The notes beneath the pieces were generated by a model. It was given only the letters and a program-made list of their open reading frames with translations, was not told the DNA's origin and did no database searches. The position numbers and the translations under genes were made by a program. From positions 186,001-250,000 of the forward strand of contig NWQR01000002.1 of assembly GCA_002798275.1 (NCBI GenBank): DNA of 64,000 bases, read 5' to 3'. Shown in pieces: positions 7,565-17,971 of the stretch (its first letter is position 1; every line of letters starts with the position of its first letter). This DNA comes from Lysobacteraceae bacterium NML08-0793 (GTDB lineage Bacteria; Pseudomonadota; Gammaproteobacteria; Xanthomonadales; Xanthomonadaceae).

Positions 7565-10531
7565 CTAACGGCTTTCTTGCAGCCTACTGCGCGCCAGTTT
7601 TTTGCTATGCGGGTCGGCCAGCGGGTCTTGCAGCAGTTGGGCGGCCGCGCGGCGGGCGACTTCGCGGCCTTCGGCCTTGCGCCCCGGCAGTTGTTGCAGG
7701 CACAGCCCCTGATACAGCGCGATGCGGTTCAGGCGCCAAGCGCGCTCGGGCGGCACGCCATCGAGATAACTCTCATGCTGGGCAGCCGCAATCGCTTCGA
7801 TGGCCGCCAGTGACTCGGCCGTGCAGCCCTCTTCCAGCACCTCCAGTTGCGCCAACAGATAACGGGCAAATTCGATCATCCCAGCATTGCTTTGCTCTCC
7901 CAGCTTGCGCAAACCGGCAAGCCCGGCTGCGGCATGGGCGCGTGCCACCTCAAACTCGCCCAGATCACGGGCATCTTCGGCCAATGACAGGCGCAGTTCC
8001 TGCACGGAAAAACTTTCACTATCGCCAGCCTGGGCATACAGATTCAGCGCCTGCTGGTGCAGACCTCGGGCGCGGGCGGGGTTGCCCAGTTGCCGGGCGA
8101 TGTCGCCAAGCAACGCCATCGGCTCGGCAGTGGCATCCGAGCCAATGGCCTCAAGCCGCGCCAGCAAGGTTTCCAAGTCGCGCTGTGTGCCGCGATAGTC
8201 GCCACTGTCCAGTCGCACCCGCGCCAGATTCTGCAACATCAAAAGTGCCCGCGGGCTGTCTGCACCATCCAGTTGCCGGACATGCTGATAGACCCATTCC
8301 AAGCGGGTCAGTGCCGCGCCAAATTGGCCTTGTCCATATTCCAGTGCCGCCAGATTGGTCTGCGCCAAGAGGGCGATTTCGCTGGCTTCGCCATGATGTT
8401 CGCTGGCAAGACGCAATACCTCTTCCATCAGTGCCTTTGCCTGGGATTGCTGACGCTGACGCTGCAAGGCGCGCGCCAGATTGATATTGCCCGAGAGAGT
8501 AACCGGATGCGCCGCGCCGTAAACCGCCAGGTTTTCCTGCTGCAAGGCTTGCAGCATGCCAAGCGCCTCATCGCCACGTCCATCGATGCCGAGCAATACC
8601 GCCAAGTTTTCCTGTGCCCGGCGGCGCTCGCCACTCATGCGCAGTTCCGGTGCTTCAAGCTCGACAAGCAGCTCGCGCAGTTTGGCGATGCTCGCCTCGC
8701 GCTGCCCCCGGGCTTCGGCCAGTTGTGCCTGCTGCTGCAAGGCTTCGCGGTAGGCGCGCTTGCCCACACCCCCCAGTGCCTTGGCCGCCTGCTCGGCCTG
8801 CTGCAATTGCCTCGCGGCTGTGTCCAGTTCGCCAGTTCTTGCCAGCAAGCCACCGTAATAGGCGCGCAATTCATGCCGCACAGCCTGCTCGGCAGGCGTG
8901 TCGGGCAACGGCTCGGCCAAGATTTTTTCTAATCGCCGACGCAAGCTCTCCCAAGGGCCGCCGCGTTGCTGAATCACCAGCGCATAAGCGCGTAACAAGC
9001 GTTCACGGCTGGGCGCTGGCAGCATCAGGGCATCGGTCTTGGCGAATGCTTCTTCCAGCAACGCCTGTGCCTTGTCATAGCGACCAAGCCCGGCATAGGT
9101 TTCACCAAGCGCGGCCCATAGCTCGGCCTGCAACTGCGGCTGTCCCTGCAAATTGCCACGGATACGCTCGGCACCGGCATCAAGCAGAGCCAGCGCATCC
9201 GGCGCTTTCCCCTGGTGATGTTCCGGGCTGTTGTCCTTGAATACTTCAATCATGAAATCACGCACTGCGGCAGCGGTCTGCGCTTCGGCTCGGGCAATGT
9301 CCCGTTGCAGCGCGGCCTGCCGGGCTTGCCAGAGTGTGCCAAGCAGCCCGGCCAGCAATGTCAGTAGCACGATGCCGATAGTCGTCATCGCCAGCCGATG
9401 ACGGCGCAGGCTGCGTCTTGTGCGACCGGCAATCCCCTGCGGGCGGGCGCTGACCGGATATTGCGCGCCAACCGCCTGCATATCGCGCAGCATGGCCTCC
9501 ACCGTGCCATAGCGGGCATCGGCCTGCTTGTGCATGGCTTTTTCGATGATCGCCTGCCAGTCGAGCCAGTCGTCCTTGCGCGCTTGCCGCCGCAAGGTTT
9601 CGGGCACATTCGGCAGCAGTGGCTCGGGGCGCTGGCTGCCGATGCGCGCCAGAACCTCGCTCCGGGTTAGCCCCTTGAAGTCCAGCGGCGCCTTGCCACA
9701 TAACAAGTAATACAGCAGCGCGCCCAAGGCATAAATATCGTTACGCGCGCCAATCGGCTCGCCAGTGAGCACTTCTGGCGCTGCAAAGCCGGGCGTCAGT
9801 GCGGCGATACCGGCATTGGGCGCCTGCTCGCTTTGTCCAGCCAGCCGGGCGATACCAAAATCCAGCAAATACGCCTGTCCCTGCGCATCCACCCGTACAT
9901 TGGCCGGTTTGATGTCGCAATGGATGACGAGATTTTCGTGTGCATGCGCAACCGCTTCGGCCACTTGGCGAAAAATCGCAAGACGCGATTGCAGGTCGGG
10001 CTGCTGCTCGGCCAGCCAAATATCCAAGGTCTGGCCTTCGATGTAATCGGTCACCAGAAATGGCTCGCCCGACTCGGTGATGCCGGCATCGAGCAGTCGG
10101 ACGATGGCCGCATGCCGCAACCCAGCCAAAAGGCGACGTTCGGATTCGATGCCCTGGTGAAAATGCTGGCGGTTTTCACGAATGAACTTGATCGCCACTT
10201 GCTTGGCAAACAGCCCGTCATCGCGTGCGGCGAGCCAGACTTCGCCCATGCCGCCCCGACCAATCGGCTCCAACAAGCGCCAATTGCCGATGACCTCATC
10301 GGCCTGATGTTGGACAGCGCTGGGGGCCTGCCCCTCCGGCAGCAGCCAGCGACCTGCCGATGCCTGCATGCCGTGCAGCCACTGCCGCAATGCTGCGGCA
10401 TCCTCCGGATGCTGGCACTCAAGCACAGCCAGCCGTGCCTGCCGCGCGGCCTCGTCCAGCGTCAGCAATTCGTCCAGCTGCGCCTCAAGCCGCGCCCAGC
10501 GCTCGCCATCGCGCTCTTGTCCCGCCCTCAT
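7565..10531 (-). CDS. Membrane Ser/Thr protein kinase with TPR-rich C-terminal region
   Basis: 988 residues. The kinase domain covers about residues 83-355: glycine loop GRGGMGEV (91-98), Lys115 in VAIKF, catalytic loop HCDIKPAN (H204, C205, D206, K208, N211) and DFG at 224-226. Arg of the usual HRD motif is replaced by Cys, making it a non-RD kinase. One hydrophobic segment near residues 385-405 should cross the membrane, followed by about 580 residues of helical TPR-like repeats, probably periplasmic. The ATG at 10531 overlaps the sigma-factor stop (ATGA), so the two are co-translated. A GTG 9 bp upstream is possible. The kinase most likely senses a signal and phosphorylates the neighbouring ECF sigma factor. 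Confidence 0.9.
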   Translation of the reverse strand: MRAGQERDGERWARLEAQLDELLTLDEAARQARLAVLECQHPEDAAALRQWLHGMQASAGRWLLPEGQAPSAVQHQADEVIGNWRLLEPIGRGGMGEVWLAARDDGLFAKQVAIKFIRENRQHFHQGIESERRLLAGLRHAAIVRLLDAGITESGEPFLVTDYIEGQTLDIWLAEQQPDLQSRLAIFRQVAEAVAHAHENLVIHCDIKPANVRVDAQGQAYLLDFGIARLAGQSEQAPNAGIAALTPGFAAPEVLTGEPIGARNDIYALGALLYYLLCGKAPLDFKGLTRSEVLARIGSQRPEPLLPNVPETLRRQARKDDWLDWQAIIEKAMHKQADARYGTVEAMLRDMQAVGAQYPVSARPQGIAGRTRRSLRRHRLAMTTIGIVLLTLLAGLLGTLWQARQAALQRDIARAEAQTAAAVRDFMIEVFKDNSPEHHQGKAPDALALLDAGAERIRGNLQGQPQLQAELWAALGETYAGLGRYDKAQALLEEAFAKTDALMLPAPSRERLLRAYALVIQQRGGPWESLRRRLEKILAEPLPDTPAEQAVRHELRAYYGGLLARTGELDTAARQLQQAEQAAKALGGVGKRAYREALQQQAQLAEARGQREASIAKLRELLVELEAPELRMSGERRRAQENLAVLLGIDGRGDEALGMLQALQQENLAVYGAAHPVTLSGNINLARALQRQRQQSQAKALMEEVLRLASEHHGEASEIALLAQTNLAALEYGQGQFGAALTRLEWVYQHVRQLDGADSPRALLMLQNLARVRLDSGDYRGTQRDLETLLARLEAIGSDATAEPMALLGDIARQLGNPARARGLHQQALNLYAQAGDSESFSVQELRLSLAEDARDLGEFEVARAHAAAGLAGLRKLGEQSNAGMIEFARYLLAQLEVLEEGCTAESLAAIEAIAAAQHESYLDGVPPERAWRLNRIALYQGLCLQQLPGRKAEGREVARRAAAQLLQDPLADPHSKKLARSRLQESR

Positions 10532-11103
10532 CCTAGGCACTCGTGCAGCCAGCCGCGCGCTTTTACCCAGTCGCGCTGCACCGTGCTGCGATCAACTCCC
10601 AACACCTGGCCGGTTTCTTCTTCACCCAGTCCCGCGAAATAACGCAGCATCACCACCTGCGCCAGCCGCGGACGCACGGCTTCCAGCCTGCCCAATGCCA
10701 TTTCCAGCTCCAGCATTTCCGAGGCTTCCAGCTGCAAGGCAGCTTCATGTGCACTCATCTCCAATGACACATGCGCGCTGCCTGCGCCACGTTTTTGCGC
10801 CAGCCGGTCGCGGGCATGATTGATGAGGATATGGCGCATGGCGCGCGCGGCCACGGCCAGAAAATGCTCCGGGCACATGCCTTCGAGGAAATCCGGTGAA
10901 CCGGCCAGTTTCAGCCAAGCCTCGTTGACCAGCGCGGTGGTGGACAGCGTTTCCCCCGCATGGCCTCGCCAGCGCTGCCAATGGGCAATCTGGCGCAGCT
11001 CCCGTTGCAGGCTCTCCATCAAGGCCGCCAAGCTTTGCACGCCCGGCGGCACCCGACTTTCAAGCTGCGAACGAATCAGGCTTTCTTCGCTGCTTTCACT
11101 CAT
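10528..11103 (-). CDS. ECF sigma factor of the kinase-linked (ECF43-like) type
   Basis: 191 residues with sigma region 2 (around residues 55-105) and region 4 helix-turn-helix (around 145-185, MLRYFAGLGEEETGQVLGV). Where typical ECF sigma factors carry an acidic DAED-like stretch in region 2.2, this one reads S54-T55-T56-A57 followed by LVNEAWLKL. In ECF43 sigma factors of Vibrio and Xanthomonas, a partner Ser/Thr kinase activates the sigma factor, by Thr phosphorylation in region 2 in the Vibrio case. The downstream kinase gene overlaps by 4 bp. No anti-sigma gene is present, which fits the kinase model. Only 31 bp separate it from hutU upstream. Confidence 0.88.
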   Translation of the reverse strand: MSESSEESLIRSQLESRVPPGVQSLAALMESLQRELRQIAHWQRWRGHAGETLSTTALVNEAWLKLAGSPDFLEGMCPEHFLAVAARAMRHILINHARDRLAQKRGAGSAHVSLEMSAHEAALQLEASEMLELEMALGRLEAVRPRLAQVVMLRYFAGLGEEETGQVLGVDRSTVQRDWVKARGWLHECLG

Positions 11104-11134
11104 CTTTGCCCCGCAGGTCAGCCAACACCCCGGC

Positions 11135-12805
11135 TCACAGCATCGGCAGTTTCAGACCCTGCTCGCGCGCGCATTCGCGGGCGATTTCATAGCCGGCATC
11201 GGCATGGCGCATCACGCCGGTGCCGGGGTCATTCCACAGCACGCGGGCAATGCGCTTGTCGGCAGCTTCGCTGCCGTCGCAGACAATCACCACGCCGGAG
11301 TGCTGCGAGAAGCCCATACCCACGCCACCGCCGTGGTGCAGGCTGACCCAAGTGGCGCCACCGGCCACGTTCAACATCGCATTCAAGAGCGGCCAGTCGG
11401 AGACGGCATCGGAGCCATCCATCATGCTTTCGGTTTCGCGGTTCGGGCTGGATACACTGCCCGAATCCAGATGGTCGCGGCCAATCACGATCGGCGCTTT
11501 CAGCTCGCCATTGCGCACCATTTCGTTGAAGGCCAGACCAAGCTTGTGGCGTAGGCCAAGACCGACCCAGCAAATGCGCGCCGGCAAGCCCTGGAAGCTG
11601 ATGCGCTCACGCGCCATGTCCAGCCAGCGGTGCAAATGCGCATCGTCGGCAATCAGCTCCTTCACCTTGGCATCGGTCTTGTAGATGTCTTCCGGGTCGC
11701 CGGAGAGCGCCACCCAGCGGAACGGGCCGATACCGCGGCAGAACAGCGGGCGCACATAGGCGGGCACGAAACCGGGGAAGTCAAAGGCATTCTTGCAGCC
11801 GGCCTCGAAGGCCATCTGGCGGATATTGTTGCCGTAATCGACCGTCGGGATGCCCTGCGCATGGAAGGCCAGCATCGCTTCCACATGCGCACGCATCGAC
11901 TGCTTGGCCGCATCGCGTACTTTTTCCGGATTGGCTTTTTGCTCGGCTTCCCACTGCGCCACTGTCCAGCCGATCGGCAAATAACCGTGCACCGGGTCGT
12001 GGGCACTGGTCTGGTCGGTCACGCAGTCCGGCTTCACCCCGCGCTTGACCAGCTCCGGCAGGATTTCCGCCGCATTGCCAAGCAGCGCGATGGATTTGGC
12101 CTCGCCTGCGGCGGTGTACTTGGCGATGCGCGCCAGTGCGTCGTCCAGGTTGTCTGCCTGCTCATCGACATAACGGGTGCGCAGGCGGAAGTCGATGCTG
12201 GACTGGCGGCATTCGATATTCAGGCTGCACGCCCCGGCCAGCGATGCGGCCAGCGGCTGCGCGCCGCCCATGCCGCCAAGACCCGCGGTGAGAATCCATT
12301 TACCGGTGAGATCGCCGCCGTAATGCTGGCGTCCCATTTCCACGAAGGTTTCGTAGGTGCCCTGCACGATGCCCTGGCTGCCGATATAAATCCAGCTACC
12401 GGCGGTCATCTGGCCGTACATCATCAGACCCTTGCGGTCGAGTTCGTTGAAGTGCTCCCAATTCGCCCAGTGCGGCACCAGATTGGAATTGGCAATCAAA
12501 ACCCGCGGCGCGTCCGGGTGGGTCGGGAACACGCCGACCGGCTTGCCCGATTGCACCAGCAGGGTTTCGTCATCATTCAGGGTTTTCAGCGTTTCCAGAA
12601 TCTTGTCGTAGCTTTCCCAGTCACGCGCAGCGCGGCCAATGCCGCCATACACCACCAGGTCTTCGGGCCTTTCGGCCACTTCCGCATCCAGATTGTTCTG
12701 CAACATGCGGAACGGGGCTTCGGTCAGCCAGCTTTTGCAGCTCAGTTCTGCACCACGCGGGGCGCGAATCTTGCGGGAAGGATCATGGCGATTGGATGCG
12801 GACAT
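11135..12805 (-). CDS. hutU: Urocanate hydratase (urocanase)
   Basis: 556 residues, full length for urocanase, which converts urocanate to imidazolone propionate in histidine degradation in the cytoplasm. Family motifs seen include [20 protein letters not shown] near residue 129, [14 protein letters not shown] and the C-terminal [14 protein letters not shown]-binding region. The start has a GAGG ribosome site about 6 bp upstream. No hutH, hutI, hutG or hutC lies next to it, so the rest of the pathway must be elsewhere or absent. It is transcribed toward the ECF sigma gene with a 31 bp gap, so read-through is possible. Confidence 0.95.
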   Translation of the reverse strand: MSASNRHDPSRKIRAPRGAELSCKSWLTEAPFRMLQNNLDAEVAERPEDLVVYGGIGRAARDWESYDKILETLKTLNDDETLLVQSGKPVGVFPTHPDAPRVLIANSNLVPHWANWEHFNELDRKGLMMYGQMTAGSWIYIGSQGIVQGTYETFVEMGRQHYGGDLTGKWILTAGLGGMGGAQPLAASLAGACSLNIECRQSSIDFRLRTRYVDEQADNLDDALARIAKYTAAGEAKSIALLGNAAEILPELVKRGVKPDCVTDQTSAHDPVHGYLPIGWTVAQWEAEQKANPEKVRDAAKQSMRAHVEAMLAFHAQGIPTVDYGNNIRQMAFEAGCKNAFDFPGFVPAYVRPLFCRGIGPFRWVALSGDPEDIYKTDAKVKELIADDAHLHRWLDMARERISFQGLPARICWVGLGLRHKLGLAFNEMVRNGELKAPIVIGRDHLDSGSVSSPNRETESMMDGSDAVSDWPLLNAMLNVAGGATWVSLHHGGGVGMGFSQHSGVVIVCDGSEAADKRIARVLWNDPGTGVMRHADAGYEIARECAREQGLKLPML

Positions 12806-12869
12806 GGCGGAGCCTCATGAAAATGAAGCCGCTATTATCGCAGCCTGATGCCATCAGACTCAAAAAACT

Positions 12870-13205
12870 TCAATAGATGGCCGGATCAAGCCTACGCAGG
12901 GCATCGAGCAAATCAAACCCGCCGCTGCGCTCAATGTCCTCCCGGCTGTAGGCACGCCCCGCCGCCGCCACGCAATCCTGCCCGTCGGCCTTTTGTCCAC
13001 TGCGGCGCAGTCGCTCCCGCCGCGAAGCATGGATGCGCGAGCCCGTATAACGCAGGCAATGACGCGATGAGATGGCCGCCTCCGGCGAGTTGGCAGCCTG
13101 CGCCTTGGGTAGCTCGGATTGCGCAGACGTCTGCGGCGGCATATCGGCCATTGCCAGTGGCGCAAGCCCAAGGCCAATGACCCAAACCAATATCTGCTTT
13201 TTCAT
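12870..13205 (-). CDS. Small secreted hypothetical protein
   Basis: 111 residues with a clear Sec signal peptide (MKKQILVWVIGLGLAPLAMA, cleavage after residue 20). The mature part holds SSRHCLRYTGSRI and a basic stretch, with two Cys (in RHCLR and QDCVA) that could form a disulfide. Proteins with a similar RHCLRxTGSRI segment occur in Lysobacterales, but I know no function. It lies upstream of hutU on the same strand with 64 bp between. Confidence 0.65.
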   Translation of the reverse strand: MKKQILVWVIGLGLAPLAMADMPPQTSAQSELPKAQAANSPEAAISSRHCLRYTGSRIHASRRERLRRSGQKADGQDCVAAAGRAYSREDIERSGGFDLLDALRRLDPAIY

Positions 13206-13311
13206 CCTGTCTGACCCCGCTGTGATTTTCTGACCACTTTACCCCGCATCACTCCCCGCAATGCCTGCTTGGGCAGGCCGGTTCAGCCTGTGGTTCGGCG
13301 GATTTTCAGCT

Positions 13312-13520
13312 ATGAACTACATTCAGCCCCATCAGAGTGTTAGCGTTTTTTTGCCACATTCGAGAAGTGCGGCATTGAGCCGCTGGCAAAACAAAGCGGC
13401 GCGCTGAATCTGCGCGTGCAGCCTGAATTGCAGCGCGCCGTCACCATTGCCGCCAAAGCCTCCGGCAAAAGCATCAACCAATGGGCCGCCGAAGCCCTGC
13501 AAGCAGCGGTTCGGGACTGA
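13312..13520 (+). pseudogene. Frameshifted relic of a HicB-family antitoxin
   Basis: From 13344 one frame encodes a C-terminal HicB pattern (CGIEPLAKQSGALNLRV, PELQRAVTIAAKASG, KSINQWAAEAL) ending at TGA 13518-13520. Just before it, the other frame (from ATG 13312) gives HQSVSVF, matching the HESVDDY(L) block that precedes it in intact HicB proteins. The frames meet at a T7 run (13346-13352); one extra T would join them. About half the gene upstream is missing and no hicA is seen. The gene is therefore a decayed antitoxin, and its role is lost. Confidence 0.65.
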
Positions 13521-13586
13521 TTCTCGCACCTGTCCCGCGCAACACAGCCGCAATGAAAAGCGTGAACAAGCTCTAAAATTGTCGGT

Positions 13587-14831
13587 ATGAATACCAAGAT
13601 GATTCGCTGCTTATTGCCCCTGACTCTGGCGACCCTTCTGGCCGCCTGCGCGCACACGCCGCCGCCTTCGGCCGCCCAGCCTGCACCGACCTTGCTGCTG
13701 ATCTCCATTGATGGCCTGCGCCCGCAAGACATCACCGCCGAGGACATGCCCAACCTCTGGCAGCTGGCCAAGGCCGGTGTCCACGGTGAAGGCATGCGCC
13801 CGGCCTACCCTTCACTGACGTTCCCCAATCACTACACCCTGGTGACAGGCCAACTGCCCGACCAACACGGCATCATCCACAACAGCATGCAGGACAACGC
13901 CTTGGGCGAGTTTCGCCTGAACCTGCGCACCGCCGTACAGGATGGTCGCTGGTGGGGCGCAGAACCGATCTGGGTCAGCGCGGAAAAAGCCGGGCTGCGC
14001 ACCGCCACCTTGTATTGGCCGGGCAGCGAAGCGGAAATCGACGGATACCGCCCGCATCTTGCCTTGCCATTCGATGCTTCGACCAGCGCACATTGGCGCG
14101 CCGACACCGTTGCCGACTGGATCGGCGCGCCGGCCAATCAGCGTCCGGCATTTGTCACCTTGTACTTCGACAAAGTCGATCACGCCTCGCATACCCATGG
14201 CCCGAACTCCACGCAGGCACTGGCCGAGCGACGCGACAGCGATGCGGCCATCGGCCATTTGCTCCAACGCCTGCGCAACAACAAGCAGCTGGATTCAATC
14301 AATATCGTGCTGGTCTCCGACCACGGTTTTGCCGAAGTACCACCGGGTCAAACCATCGCCGTGGATGAAATGCTGCCCGAGGACTGGGCCGATGTGATTT
14401 CGACCGGCCAAGTGGTGGGCTTTGCACCCAAACCCTCCATGCGCGCCCAAGCCGAACAGCGGCTGCTGGGACGGCACTCCAATTATCAATGCTGGCGCAA
14501 AACGCAGCTGCCCGAACGCTGGCAGTACGGCCAACACCCGCGTGTACCGGAAATCGTCTGCCAAATGGACGAAGGCTGGGACGCCCTGCCGCGCAGCCAA
14601 GTTGAAGCACGGCAAAAAAACCCCGGCATGCGCGGCTCGCATGGCTATGATCCGGCATTGCCTTCCATGCGCGCCAGCTTCATCGCCCACGGCCCGGCAT
14701 TTCGCCGCCATAGCACTCTGCCGCTGCTCGACAATACCGATGTTTACCCGCTACTGATGAAGCTCATTGGCCTGACACCCCCTCGCAACAACGACGGTTT
14801 GCACACGTTTACCCCGGTATTGCAGGACTGA
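13587..14831 (+). CDS. Nucleotide pyrophosphatase/phosphodiesterase (NPP) family lipoprotein
   Basis: 414 residues with a lipoprotein signal (LATLLAAC, Cys21 as lipid anchor). The alkaline-phosphatase-superfamily metal sites are seen: ISIDGLRPQD, the catalytic Thr in YPSLTFPNHYTLVTG, YFDKVDHASHTHGP, VSDHGF and a late GSHGYDP. It should hydrolyse phosphodiester or pyrophosphate bonds of nucleotides or lipids in the periplasm or on the cell surface. It is a single-gene unit: divergent neighbours upstream and a hairpin immediately downstream. Confidence 0.9.
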   Translation: MNTKMIRCLLPLTLATLLAACAHTPPPSAAQPAPTLLLISIDGLRPQDITAEDMPNLWQLAKAGVHGEGMRPAYPSLTFPNHYTLVTGQLPDQHGIIHNSMQDNALGEFRLNLRTAVQDGRWWGAEPIWVSAEKAGLRTATLYWPGSEAEIDGYRPHLALPFDASTSAHWRADTVADWIGAPANQRPAFVTLYFDKVDHASHTHGPNSTQALAERRDSDAAIGHLLQRLRNNKQLDSINIVLVSDHGFAEVPPGQTIAVDEMLPEDWADVISTGQVVGFAPKPSMRAQAEQRLLGRHSNYQCWRKTQLPERWQYGQHPRVPEIVCQMDEGWDALPRSQVEARQKNPGMRGSHGYDPALPSMRASFIAHGPAFRRHSTLPLLDNTDVYPLLMKLIGLTPPRNNDGLHTFTPVLQD

Positions 14832-14838
14832 AAAACAC

Positions 14839-14868
14839 GAAGCCAAGCCCATAAAACGGCTTGGCTTC
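14839..14868 (+). terminator. Terminator hairpin after the NPP gene
   Basis: Ten-base perfect stem GAAGCCAAGC / GCTTGGCTTC with a 10-base loop, 8 bp after the stop. It is followed by ATTTCATT, a weak T tract. Confidence 0.75.
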
Positions 14869-14891
14869 ATTTCATTCGGTGTGTCAGAAAC

Positions 14892-14920
14892 AAAAAAAGC
14901 CAACCTATTTAGGTTGGCTT
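14892..14920 (-). terminator. Rho-independent terminator of tRNA-Arg
   Basis: On the minus strand an 11-base stem AAGCCAACCTA / TAGGTTGGCTT with a 2-base centre (a smaller stem with a larger loop in practice) is followed by a run of seven T. It begins 9 bp after the tRNA CCA end. Confidence 0.88.
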
Positions 14921-14928
14921 GGGATAAA

Positions 14929-15005
14929 TGGCGCGCCCGGAAGGATTCGAACCTCCGACCCCCAAGTTCGTAGCCTGGTGCTCTATCCAACTGAGCTACG
15001 GGCGC
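14929..15005 (-). tRNA. tRNA-Arg (anticodon ACG)
   Basis: Read on the minus strand: 77 nt with acceptor stem GCGCCCG / CGGGCGC, D-arm TAGCTCAGTTGGATAGAGC, anticodon loop CTACGAA within a CCAGG/CTTGG stem, T-loop TTCGAAT, and an encoded CCA 3' end. ACG is normally edited to ICG by TadA and decodes CGU/CGC/CGA. It is followed by its own terminator. Confidence 0.96.
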
Positions 15006-15090
15006 GCTGTGGAGAAGCGAAATTATGGGCAGTTCATTGCAGTGCGTCAAGCCCTTTTTGCAAATTTTTTCATTTTTTCAAAATTCGGTA

Positions 15091-17192
<2,102 letters not shown>

Positions 17193-17936
17193 TTAAAGCC
17201 GCTGCCGTACTGCCTCGAACAGGGCAATCCCGGCGCTGACCGAAACATTCAGGCTTTCCATTTCGCCGGGCATCGGGATTTTCACCAATTGGTCGCAGTT
17301 TTCCCGGGTCAGGCGGCGCAGGCCATCACCCTCGCCACCGAGCACTAGGGCGATATTGCCGCGCAAGTCCAATGCATACAGCGTGGCTTGTGCTTCACCG
17401 GCCAGCCCGTAAATCCACACGCCCTGTTTTTGCAGATCGCGCAAGGTACGGGAAAGATTGGTTACCGCAACCACCGGAATGCGGTCGGCCGCCCCAGCGG
17501 AGGTCTTGCGCACCGTGGCATTGACTTGCACGGCCTTGTCACGCGGGATGACCACGGCGGTGGCGTTGGCCGCCGCCGCCGAGCGCAAGCAGGCACCGAG
17601 GTTGTGCGGGTCTTGCACGCCATCGAGCACCAGCAGCAAGGCGCGGCCTTTGGCCTGCGCTACTAGCTCGGCCAGCTCATGCTCGCCCCAAGTGCGGGCA
17701 GCTTGATAGCGCGCAACCACGCCCTGATGACGCAGCCCACCGGCGACGCCATCAAGCGCCTGTTGCGCGACGCGACGCACCTCGATGCCCAAGCGGCGCG
17801 CCTGGCTTTCGATGTCGGCAAGGCGGGCATTGCGCCCGCCCGATTCAACCAATATCTCGCGCACATTCTGCGCGTCGTGCTCAAGTGCCGAAGCCACGGC
17901 ATTGATGCCGACTATCCATTGCGATGTTTTGCTCAT
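17193..17936 (-). CDS. rlmB: 23S rRNA (guanosine-2'-O-)-methyltransferase RlmB
   Basis: 247 residues with an N-terminal substrate-binding domain and a SPOUT methyltransferase domain (NLGACLRSAAA, VLGGEGDGLRRLT, and the knot segment MESLNVSVSAGIALFEA). It methylates G2251 of 23S rRNA. The ATG at 17936 gives the family N-terminus (SQWIVGINAVASALE); an in-frame TTG lies 39 bp upstream. It follows rnr by 35 bp, the same rnr-rlmB order as in enterobacteria, so an operon is likely. Confidence 0.95.
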   Translation of the reverse strand: MSKTSQWIVGINAVASALEHDAQNVREILVESGGRNARLADIESQARRLGIEVRRVAQQALDGVAGGLRHQGVVARYQAARTWGEHELAELVAQAKGRALLLVLDGVQDPHNLGACLRSAAAANATAVVIPRDKAVQVNATVRKTSAGAADRIPVVAVTNLSRTLRDLQKQGVWIYGLAGEAQATLYALDLRGNIALVLGGEGDGLRRLTRENCDQLVKIPMPGEMESLNVSVSAGIALFEAVRQRL

Positions 17937-17971
17937 GGCGACATTGTAGGGGCTGTACGGCGATGCTTTGC

